Positions 54,378 to 61,738 of a stretch of 64,000 nt of DNA are shown piece by piece. The stretch spans positions 1 through 64,000 of the forward strand of contig JAEWSG010000227.1 in NCBI GenBank assembly GCA_023398495.1. Reading direction: 5' to 3'. Position 1 is the first letter of the stretch, and the number at the start of each line of letters is the position of its first letter. This stretch comes from Bacillota bacterium (GTDB lineage Bacteria > Bacillota > Clostridia > Acetivibrionales > Acetivibrionaceae). The position numbers were made by a program, and so were the translations under genes. The notes under the pieces are model-generated. The model was given only the letters and a program-made list of their open reading frames with translations, had not been told where the DNA came from and ran no database searches.

Positions 54378-55319
54378 ATGAAGCTTGCATGTAAGGAAAA
54401 AAAAGTAGTATCAGCTATAGTATACGTAAGGAATCATGAGAACTACATAGATGGATTTATTGAGGGGATAGCATCAGCCCTTTCAGAGAACTTTGAGAAA
54501 TATGAGATCATTGCGGTAAATGACAGTTCCACCGATAGAAGTGTGGAGCTGTTAAAAAAGGCAGCCTCAAAGCTTGAGGTGATTTCCTTCACCGTAGTTA
54601 ACTTAAGCTTTTATCATGGTACTGAAGCTGCTATTACAGCGGGAGTAGATCTTTCTATCGGTGATTTTATTTTTGAATTTGACAGCCCTGTTGCTGATTA
54701 CGACTTTGGGGAGATAATAAAGATTTATAAACGTTCCTTAGAAGGTTATGATATTGTATCTGCTGCTCCTGATATTAGGGAACGTGTTGATTCAAGAGCT
54801 TTTTACTATCTGTTTAAAAAGTATTCTCAAAACCATTTGCGGCTTTGGACAGAAAGATTCAGGATTTTGTCCAGAAGGGCAGTAAACAGGATAAATAATT
54901 CGTGTACTTCTATCCGCTACAGAAAAGCAGTTTATTATAACATTGGTCTGAAAACATATATTCACAAATATTGTCCAATTAAAAATATAGCTCTTGAAGG
55001 GCAGGTAAAGACAAAAGACAGGTTGTCTCAGGCGTTGAATTACCTAATGATTTTTACCGATATAGTGCCTAAAATTTCGATATTTATGGCCTTGATAATG
55101 CTTCTGTTTTCCATCATTGTATGCTGTTATACCGTATTTATCTATATTGCCTATGACAGAGTTGTTGAAGGGTGGACAACCATTATGCTGTTTTTGTCCA
55201 TCTGCTTTACAGGCTTCTTTTCTCTGTTTGCAATTTTAATAAAATTTGTGTCGTTGATTCTGAATTTGCAAAATACCAAAGTGTCCTATACCTTTGAATC
55301 GGTTGAAAAGGTCAGGTAG
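54378..55319 (+). CDS. GT2 glycosyltransferase with C-terminal membrane helices
   Basis: 313 residues, DPM1/GtrB-like: an N-terminal GT-A domain opening VSAIVYVRNHENYIDGFIEG with VNDSSTDRSVELL, then two C-terminal hydrophobic helices (about 230-300). Such enzymes move a sugar from a nucleotide to polyprenyl phosphate. The usual DxD-x-Q-D-P metal motif is not standard: the aligned place reads FEFDSPVADYD, so the catalytic metal site may be altered. ATG at 54378 is chosen over 54363 because GAGGT lies nine bases upstream of it. Confidence 0.82.
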   Translation: MKLACKEKKVVSAIVYVRNHENYIDGFIEGIASALSENFEKYEIIAVNDSSTDRSVELLKKAASKLEVISFTVVNLSFYHGTEAAITAGVDLSIGDFIFEFDSPVADYDFGEIIKIYKRSLEGYDIVSAAPDIRERVDSRAFYYLFKKYSQNHLRLWTERFRILSRRAVNRINNSCTSIRYRKAVYYNIGLKTYIHKYCPIKNIALEGQVKTKDRLSQALNYLMIFTDIVPKISIFMALIMLLFSIIVCCYTVFIYIAYDRVVEGWTTIMLFLSICFTGFFSLFAILIKFVSLILNLQNTKVSYTFESVEKVR

Positions 55320-55333
55320 AAGGGGAGAATTTA

Positions 55334-56269
55334 ATGGATAAAACTTTAGTCGGATACACCGGTTTTGTGGGCTCTAATTTAGAATTACAATCCCATTTTA
55401 ATAAAAAATATAATTCAACCAATATAAGTGAAGCATTTGAATCTGAACATGGACTTGTGGTATATTCCGGTGTGAGGGCTGAAAAGTTTCTTGCAAACTC
55501 AGACCCTGAAACTGATTTTCTACATGTAATGCAGGCTGTTGAAAATATTAAAAGGATGAAATTTAAAAAACTGGTGCTTATATCTACTGTTGATGTTTAT
55601 AAAAATACGACAGGCGTAGATGAAAATACACCCATAGATACCGAAGACCTGCATCCCTATGGAAAAAACCGTTATTGCCTTGAACAGTGGGTTATGGAAA
55701 ACATAAAGGATTACCACATTATAAGGCTTCCTGGTCTATTTGGAAGTGGTATAAAGAAAAACTTTATCTTTGACATGATAAACGTTATACCCTCAATGCT
55801 CAAAGAAGAAAAACTCAATGAGCTACAAATGATCTGTCCTATAAACTTATACGAATTTTATTCAAAACAGGAAAACGGTTTTTACAGATTTGATACCCAT
55901 GACAAAAAAATTAAGTCACAGTTAAAGGCGTTTTTCAAAAATTGCGGATTTAATGCATTGTCGTTTACTGATTCGAGGAGTAAATTTCAATTTTACAATC
56001 TGAATTACCTCCAAAAGCATATTGAGATGGCAATGGAAAATGGTATACGGTTACTTTGTCTTGCTACGGAGCCTGTTTCAGCCAGTGAATTGTATTACAG
56101 GATTTACGGAAGTGAGTTTAAAAATGAGTTTTCAAAAACCCCTGTAAACTATGAAATCAGCACAATATATGCTAAACTATTTGGTGGCGGAAGCGGTTAT
56201 ATTGCCGATAAGAATTCCGTTATGACAGAAATACGTGAGTTTGTATCAGGACAGGAGATTAGCAAATGA
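55334..56269 (+). CDS. Extended SDR, nucleotide-sugar epimerase/dehydratase-like
   Basis: 311 residues. NAD-binding GYTGFVGSNL at 7-16; the catalytic region reads STVDVYK, then HPYGKNRYCLEQW, with Tyr109 in the expected place. The partner four residues on is Arg113 instead of the standard Lys of the YxxxK motif, with a Lys at 111. The substrate part is divergent. The C-terminal half contains FGGGSGYIADKNSV. It probably alters a nucleotide-linked sugar, but the specific reaction cannot be predicted. The stop overlaps the next ATG. Confidence 0.8.
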   Translation: MDKTLVGYTGFVGSNLELQSHFNKKYNSTNISEAFESEHGLVVYSGVRAEKFLANSDPETDFLHVMQAVENIKRMKFKKLVLISTVDVYKNTTGVDENTPIDTEDLHPYGKNRYCLEQWVMENIKDYHIIRLPGLFGSGIKKNFIFDMINVIPSMLKEEKLNELQMICPINLYEFYSKQENGFYRFDTHDKKIKSQLKAFFKNCGFNALSFTDSRSKFQFYNLNYLQKHIEMAMENGIRLLCLATEPVSASELYYRIYGSEFKNEFSKTPVNYEISTIYAKLFGGGSGYIADKNSVMTEIREFVSGQEISK

Positions 56270-57063
56270 AACTTTCAATTTCCAACATAGCCTGGGACAG
56301 TTGCCGGGATATTGAAGTATATAAGCTTATGAAGAAATATGGCTTTACAGGGCTTGAAATAGCTCCAACGAGATTTTTTTTTGAAAACCCTTATGACCAC
56401 ATAGAAGAAGCAGTAAAGCTTGCAAAAGAGCTCAAGGATACATATGCTATTAAGATTTGCAGCATGCAATCAATACTTTTTGGAAGAGATGAAAAAATCT
56501 TTGAAAGCCCAGAGAACCAACAAAAGATTACAGACTACTTGATAAAAGCAATTGATTTCGCAGCAGCTGTTTCGTGCAGAAATCTGGTTTTTGGTTCTCC
56601 AAAGAACAGGAGCTTATCTTCCTGTTCTGATTATAAATGTGCTGTAGATTTATTTTCAGTACTTGGAGATTACGCATTAAAAAACGGTACAGTAATGTCA
56701 ATTGAAGCTAACCCTTGTATATATGGAACCAACTTTATTAATTATACCCATGAGGCTGTAAAGTTGGTAAAGGAAGTCAACTCTGAAGGTTTCAAAGTTA
56801 ATCTGGACTTTGGTACTATTATTGAGAATAAAGAGAATATTGATGATATTATTGATGATTTGGAGTACATAAACCACATTCATATAAGTGAGCCTGGACT
56901 TATGCCCATTTGCTTGAGGGATGCTCATAGAAAGTTGGCATTACTGCTGAGGAAAAGCTTATATCAAGGTTATATATCAATTGAGATGAAGAAAAGCGGG
57001 GAAGAGTCCCTGCAAGATATAGAAAAGGCAATGAGTTATATATTTGAAGTGTTTGGAGACTGA
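56266..57063 (+). CDS. Sugar phosphate isomerase/epimerase, TIM barrel
   Basis: 265 residues of the xylose-isomerase-like/AP endonuclease 2 barrel family. Motifs: LEIAPTRFF near the N-terminus, ICSMQSILFG, the acidic metal ligand in SIEANP, NLDFGTI, and HIHISEPG, with the final Glu in ISIEMKKSG. The likely metal set (two Glu, Asp, His) is present. Coupled to the SDR by a four-base overlap, so the two probably act in sequence on one sugar. Confidence 0.85.
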   Translation: MKLSISNIAWDSCRDIEVYKLMKKYGFTGLEIAPTRFFFENPYDHIEEAVKLAKELKDTYAIKICSMQSILFGRDEKIFESPENQQKITDYLIKAIDFAAAVSCRNLVFGSPKNRSLSSCSDYKCAVDLFSVLGDYALKNGTVMSIEANPCIYGTNFINYTHEAVKLVKEVNSEGFKVNLDFGTIIENKENIDDIIDDLEYINHIHISEPGLMPICLRDAHRKLALLLRKSLYQGYISIEMKKSGEESLQDIEKAMSYIFEVFGD

Positions 57064-57093
57064 TGAAGTTTTTTGGGGGGAGAATTTTAAGTT

Positions 57094-57882
57094 ATGCTGG
57101 AACAGGTACCTGAGTTTGAAAAAATCGAGTTTGAGGATAGAAAAAACAAATATTGCCTGTGCATACCGGTTATTAACGAGGGCGACAGGATTATAGGACA
57201 GCTTGAAAAGCTAAATAAAACAGGTATTTGCACTCTTATTGACATTGCAATATGCGATGGAGGTTCTGTTGATGGATCTACCGAACATGAGAGGTTAAGG
57301 AAGCTGGGGGTGAATTCTCTGCTTATAAAAAAGGGACCGGGCAAACTTAGCACACAGCTCAGAATGGGCTATTGGTGGGCCTTAAAACGCGGATATGATG
57401 GTATAGTTACCGTTGATGGCAACGGTAAGGACAGTATAGAGACAATCCCACTTTTTATAGAATATCTGGACAGAGGTTTTGATATGGTTCAGGGCTCACG
57501 GTATATAAAAGGTGGTGCTGCTGTAAACACTCCGCTTGCGAGGCATCTGGCCGTTAAACTTATTCATGCCCCTATTATTTCTTTGGCATCGGGTTTCAGG
57601 TACACTGACACTACAAATGGCTTCCGTGCCTATTCAAGAAGATTTCTTACCCACCAACAGGTTCAGCCTTTCCGCAATGTGTTTGACACCTATGAACTTT
57701 TGGCATACCTGTCTGTCAAAGCTCCTAGGATAGGGATGAAAACTGTTGAGATACCTGTCACAAGAAGCTATCCAAAAAATGGGAAGGTTCCTACGAAAAT
57801 TAGTTTTCTTAGGGGAAATTTAGGACTTATCAAAATTCTTTTTAAAGCTGCATTGGGCAAATATGATGTTTGCAAAGAATAA
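57094..57882 (+). CDS. GT2 glycosyltransferase, soluble or peripheral
   Basis: 262 residues. CLCIPVINEGDRIIGQLEKL at the start, ICDGGSVDGSTEHE, ITVDG-type metal motif (VTVDGNGKDSIETIP) in place of DGDGQHD, and TDTTNGFRAYSR. No membrane helices are seen, so it may work beside a membrane partner. It resembles polyprenyl-phosphate sugar synthases and lipid-linked glycan enzymes. Ribosome binding site GGGGGGAG, 31 bases after the isomerase. Confidence 0.85.
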   Translation: MLEQVPEFEKIEFEDRKNKYCLCIPVINEGDRIIGQLEKLNKTGICTLIDIAICDGGSVDGSTEHERLRKLGVNSLLIKKGPGKLSTQLRMGYWWALKRGYDGIVTVDGNGKDSIETIPLFIEYLDRGFDMVQGSRYIKGGAAVNTPLARHLAVKLIHAPIISLASGFRYTDTTNGFRAYSRRFLTHQQVQPFRNVFDTYELLAYLSVKAPRIGMKTVEIPVTRSYPKNGKVPTKISFLRGNLGLIKILFKAALGKYDVCKE

Positions 57883-57980
57883 CTGAATAGAACGTCAGCG
57901 TGCTGCAAATTTTTTACAGACAGGAATGGAGCTTATCTAAAAAATATAACAAAAATGAATGTATGAATTACAAATAGGGG

Positions 57981-58031
57981 GTAGTGCTTTTTAGCATTAC
58001 AATTGTCTAAAAATTTGTTTTGTTAAAAGTG
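57981..58031 (+). repeat. Family B repeat, partial copy 5
   Basis: TAGTGCTTTTTAGCATTAC matches the left end of copy 2 (CTAGTGCTTTTTAACATTAC) with one change; the following bases (loop, then GTTTTGTTAAAAGTG) are diverged. It lies between the second GT2 gene and the GT39-like gene. Confidence 0.5.
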
Positions 58032-58053
58032 TTGTATTGGGAAGGGAAGATTT

Positions 58054-59670
58054 ATGAGATCAAGCTATAGGGAAGTTGATTTGAATTTAAAAGCAATGAG
58101 AAAGCCACTGAAATTTAGTACGATAATTTACATAATTGTTATTTTTTTAGGGGTTTTATTCAGGATAGGTTCTTTCATACAGGACAGAACTTTGTGGTAT
58201 GATGAAGCAATGCTTGCCAGTTCAATAGTTCAGCGTGGGTTTGGCGGTTTATTTGAACCGCTTGATTATTCGCAAAGTGCACCTATTGGATTTTTGGCTA
58301 TTATAAAAAGTCTGACAATTATTCTTGGAAACTCCCAACATGTGTTGAGGCTATATTCTTTATTAACAGGTATATTGTCTATAAGGCTTTTCTATCTTCT
58401 TATAAGAGATTCGGGATTTAAAAGACCTCTTTTAGGTGCTGCTTTTTATGCAACCGTTTCTCCGCTTATTTACTATTCAACCGAATTAAAACCCTATATG
58501 CAGGATGCTTTTTTTACAATAGCAGCCTTGTATCTATACAGGCTTTATGTTGATAGGAAGATTCCTGTCTGGGTATATATGCTGTTCTGCTTTTGGGCAG
58601 TATGGATTTCATTTCCGGTGGTTTTTGTTATAGGAGCAATTACTTTCTTTAATTTTCTATCCGGAATCGTGGGGTTTTTAGTAAATCTGTTTGTAAGGAG
58701 TGAAGAGAAGCACAGGGAAAATGCAAGACGCTTTATTAGTGCGATAGCTTTTGGTGCAACTGCCCTGATTGGGTTTGGTGTCTGTTACCTTGTTTATACC
58801 CAAAAGGTCACCGGAAATATTGATGGTATGTCCATGGAATATTGGAGGCATTTGAATTTTCCGCTATTTCCAAAAGATCAGTATGATTGGGATTTGATTT
58901 ATCTTATGCTTGATAATTATCTCAAATTTATTTTTTCTGAGGTGTATCCATTGGCAATTGTACTTTGGATAGGAGGAACTCTGCTGCTGATTGTGAGAAG
59001 AAATAGTCTTGCAGGCTACAGCCTTTTGGCAATTATATTTACCTTGATTGCATCTTATATTGAACAATATCCCATTCAGGATCGCCTGCTGTTATTTTTG
59101 GTACCTCTTATAATTATCCCCATGCTCTTCTTTGTAGAAGTTCTGTTGGATCTTCTAAGATGGAAACCCTTCGAGGTTGTTGTTTTTATACTGGTCGTAG
59201 CATTAAACTATGGTTCATTAAAATATATGGATGTAAAAAACATGTACAGGGAGGGACAGGAAGCATCCAACCTGATAAACTATCTTAATAATAAAATTGA
59301 GGAAGATGAAAAACTATATGTTTTCGCAAATGCTGTTCCTATTTACGAGTACTTTACAGGATACAAGCAGCAATATAAACATTTTCCCGAAAAAGTATCG
59401 GAATCAGGACAATTGATTTATGGCTGCAAATACTGGAATCTTGAGTGTGAGCCCTACATATACAAGACGACTTTAGACGAGGAGCGCCTTAAACAAAATG
59501 TTGATGCTATTGTGAAGTACCAAAGGGTTTACGTGTTGTTTTATCACTATGGAACTGACGCTGAATACTATCTGACAACTGAATTGAGAAAGTATGGAAC
59601 ACTGCACTACTTTATGCAGGAAAACAACACTCCTTTGTACTACTTTGTCAGGTACGCACATCTTAATTGA
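58054..59670 (+). CDS. Multi-pass membrane glycosyltransferase, GT39/ArnT-like
   Basis: 538 residues with about ten to twelve hydrophobic helices and a soluble C-terminal domain. The first extracytoplasmic loop has the catalytic-type Asp-Glu in LWYDEAMLASSIV, the hallmark of GT-C enzymes (protein O-mannosyltransferase, ArnT) that use polyprenyl-phosphate sugars. Next, STELKPYMQD resembles the second loop motif. Placed after two GT2 genes that may make the lipid-linked donor, it probably transfers the sugar outside the membrane, to protein or to a glycolipid. GGAAGGGAAG supports the ATG. Confidence 0.85.
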   Translation: MRSSYREVDLNLKAMRKPLKFSTIIYIIVIFLGVLFRIGSFIQDRTLWYDEAMLASSIVQRGFGGLFEPLDYSQSAPIGFLAIIKSLTIILGNSQHVLRLYSLLTGILSIRLFYLLIRDSGFKRPLLGAAFYATVSPLIYYSTELKPYMQDAFFTIAALYLYRLYVDRKIPVWVYMLFCFWAVWISFPVVFVIGAITFFNFLSGIVGFLVNLFVRSEEKHRENARRFISAIAFGATALIGFGVCYLVYTQKVTGNIDGMSMEYWRHLNFPLFPKDQYDWDLIYLMLDNYLKFIFSEVYPLAIVLWIGGTLLLIVRRNSLAGYSLLAIIFTLIASYIEQYPIQDRLLLFLVPLIIIPMLFFVEVLLDLLRWKPFEVVVFILVVALNYGSLKYMDVKNMYREGQEASNLINYLNNKIEEDEKLYVFANAVPIYEYFTGYKQQYKHFPEKVSESGQLIYGCKYWNLECEPYIYKTTLDEERLKQNVDAIVKYQRVYVLFYHYGTDAEYYLTTELRKYGTLHYFMQENNTPLYYFVRYAHLN

Positions 59671-59715
59671 AACTGTTTTTCTATTGAAGGATATTGAAAC
59701 GATCAACTTGAAACA

Positions 59716-59737
59716 AGCAGGCCCATTAGAGCCTGCT
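59716..59737 (-). terminator. Hairpin downstream of the Spo0E-like gene
   Basis: AGCAGGC (59716-59722) pairs with GCCTGCT (59731-59737). On the minus strand it is followed by TGTTTC, a weak U-tract. Also usable as a stem for the rightward GT39-like gene. Confidence 0.5.
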
Positions 59738-59757
59738 AGCTTGTGGCGGAGAATCTG

Positions 59758-59928
59758 TTAATTCTTTTTGTAGCGTAGGAGCTTATAATATTTATATAGC
59801 AGTTCGTCAAGTTCCATTTCAATGTCACGGGCCTGTTCTTTGTCTGATACATTGTTTTGGTTAACGAGATTTAAAATCATGTTTTTTTTCATAATTTCTC
59901 TTTCCAACTGTTGTGAAAAATCATCCAT
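59758..59928 (-). CDS. Spo0E-like aspartyl-phosphatase peptide
   Basis: A 56-residue protein, MDDFSQQLEREIMK at the start and DIEMELDELLYKYYKLLRYKKN at the end. The second helix carries ELDELLYKYYK, in line with the Spo0E family's SQxLDxLI..YY signature, but with the usual Ser-Gln replaced by Glu-Met. AGGAGGT stands nine bases before the ATG. Family members remove phosphate from Spo0A and delay sporulation; given the changed signature, activity is uncertain. It is surrounded by unrelated genes and reads leftward. Confidence 0.75.
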   Translation of the reverse strand: MDDFSQQLEREIMKKNMILNLVNQNNVSDKEQARDIEMELDELLYKYYKLLRYKKN

Positions 59929-60136
59929 ATAGACGGTACCTCCTTATTATTCTCCCTTAACCAATCGAAATTATTTTTGGATGGACTGTTCCTGGTGCGG
60001 AGATGTAGAAGCCAGTTGATAGTGTCTGTTGAATGTTATTATACAGAAGTAGTGATTGAATTATATTACATTTTAATTATAAAGATGTTAAATATTTTTG
60101 TATATAGTACATTAGTAGCTTTTGTTCTGGGTATGT

Positions 60137-60254
60137 ACTAGTGCTTTTGAACATAATTCATTTCTAGAAATGAATTATGCAAAATGCACATCCTATGTTT
60201 TTTGCTGATTAACAAAATAAATTCTAGAATTTTATTTTGTTAATCAGCACTAGT
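60137..60254 (+). repeat. Family B repeat, copy 3 (best formed)
   Basis: The ends ACTAGTGCT and AGCACTAGT are inverted repeats. Inside, CATAATTCATTTCTAGAAAT is the first 20 bases of a 28-base perfect palindrome (60152-60179), and 60204-60248 is a 45-base palindrome centred on TCTAGA with one indel. There is no coding capacity. It sits between the Spo0E-like gene and the pectinesterase gene; the remainder of 59929-60372 shows only a TATAAT at 60316-60321. Confidence 0.85.
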
Positions 60255-60372
60255 GAAGAGCACAGTAGTCTGAATAAAAAATATATCTTATCCTATTTTA
60301 ATCTATTAAATGTAGTATAATTAATATATGATAATGGATAGTATAGTAAACAAAGTTTTGGGGAGGTTTTTT

Positions 60373-61662
60373 ATGAAAAGTGCACTTGTATTTCTGATTG
60401 TGGTTGTATTTCTTCTGAGTTTTTTACCAAACGTTATGTTTTCTGGAGATACTGCTCACGCAGCTTCTTCAATGTACGGCGATTTAAATGAGGATGGCGG
60501 TGTAAATTCAATAGATTTTGCACTGATGAGATCATATCTTATGGGGATGATTTCGGATTTTCCAACCTCAAATGGAAAAAAAGTTGGGGACGTTAATGCA
60601 GATAATGCAGTGAATTCAATAGATTTTGCCTATATGAGGAGTTTCCTGCTTGGGCTTATTTCTAGGTTTCCTGCTGAAGATATTCCATTGGTAACACCTA
60701 CAGCTACTCCTAAAGTGACCCCTACAGCAACGCCTGTTACAGGAGCAATTGTCGTAGATAAAAATGGAAGTGGCAGATTTACAACTGTTCAGGCGGCTGT
60801 TAATAGTTTGGGCACAAATAGTTCTGCGTCAAAGACTATTTACATAAAAAATGGAGATTATAAAGAAGTAGTCACAATCTCTAGCGGAATTTCAAACCTC
60901 ACAATTATTGGGGAGTCTAAAAATGCTGTTATTCATTATGATAATTATAATGGTAAAAGTAATGGCAAAGGTGGTACCTATGGAACTAGTGGAAGTGCCT
61001 CGGTATTTATCAAGGGAAGCAATATTTCTGTTGAGAATGTAACATTTAAGAATTCGTTTGTAGAATTGGGTAATAGTAATGAACAGGCAGTTGCACTTAA
61101 TGTAACAGGCAGCAAGGTTAAATTTTTTAACTGTAATTTCCTTGGTAACCAGGATACTTTGTTGTGTGATGGCGGGACACAATATTTTTATAAATGCTTA
61201 GTTGCTGGAGATGTTGATTTTATTTTTGGACGTAGTCAGGCAGTGTTTGAACAATGTGAAGTCCGTTCATTAAACAGACGCAGTTCAAGCAATAATGGAT
61301 ATATTACAGCGGCAAGAACTGATAAAACAGCCTCTTTCGGTCTTGTATTCCTTAATTGTCGTTTGACTTGTGAATCAGGTACAGCAGCTAATACAGTATG
61401 GCTTGGAAGACCGTGGTGCCCAAGTGGTACAGACGTTAACAAACCTGCGGTTGCATATATTAACTGTACAATGGATGCACACATAAAGGCAGAAGGATGG
61501 ACTTCAATGTCAGGAGTTTCACCATCTCATGGACGTTTTTATGAATACAGGAGTATAGGAAGTGGAGCAGTTGTCAATGGTAGCAGACCACAGTTGAGTT
61601 GGTCAGATGCAGAAAATTATACAAAGAGTAATGTTTTAGGTGGTTGGAATCCAAATTTTTAA
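60373..61662 (+). CDS. Cellulosomal pectinesterase with N-terminal dockerin
   Basis: Secreted enzyme of 429 residues that demethylates pectin. A signal peptide ends at TAHA (about 30). Residues 36-98 form a type I dockerin: two calcium-binding repeats, GDLNEDGGVNSIDFALMRSY and GDVNADNAVNSIDFAYMRSF. A Thr/Pro linker (TPTATPKVTPTATP) follows, then the CE8 beta-helix (123-429) with NQDTLL, GDVDFIFG and WLGRPW, containing the catalytic Gln, two Asp and Arg. Dockerins are more often C-terminal, so the order is unusual. GGGGAGG twelve bases before 60373 decides for that ATG over the one at 60328. The dockerin implies docking to a cohesin scaffold encoded elsewhere. Confidence 0.93.
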   Translation: MKSALVFLIVVVFLLSFLPNVMFSGDTAHAASSMYGDLNEDGGVNSIDFALMRSYLMGMISDFPTSNGKKVGDVNADNAVNSIDFAYMRSFLLGLISRFPAEDIPLVTPTATPKVTPTATPVTGAIVVDKNGSGRFTTVQAAVNSLGTNSSASKTIYIKNGDYKEVVTISSGISNLTIIGESKNAVIHYDNYNGKSNGKGGTYGTSGSASVFIKGSNISVENVTFKNSFVELGNSNEQAVALNVTGSKVKFFNCNFLGNQDTLLCDGGTQYFYKCLVAGDVDFIFGRSQAVFEQCEVRSLNRRSSSNNGYITAARTDKTASFGLVFLNCRLTCESGTAANTVWLGRPWCPSGTDVNKPAVAYINCTMDAHIKAEGWTSMSGVSPSHGRFYEYRSIGSGAVVNGSRPQLSWSDAENYTKSNVLGGWNPNF

Positions 61663-61738
61663 CATTTGATGAGGGTATAAAGAATGGAGTTTTCAATAAA
61701 TTTACGAACAGTTCAAAAGCTATATTTGGGGGCGTAAT

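Noticed and set aside
53261..57063. Archaeal-type ether lipid pathway suggested by the glycerol-1-phosphate dehydrogenase
   Set aside because: No prenyltransferase or geranylgeranylglyceryl phosphate synthase-like gene is nearby; the neighbours are glycan enzymes.
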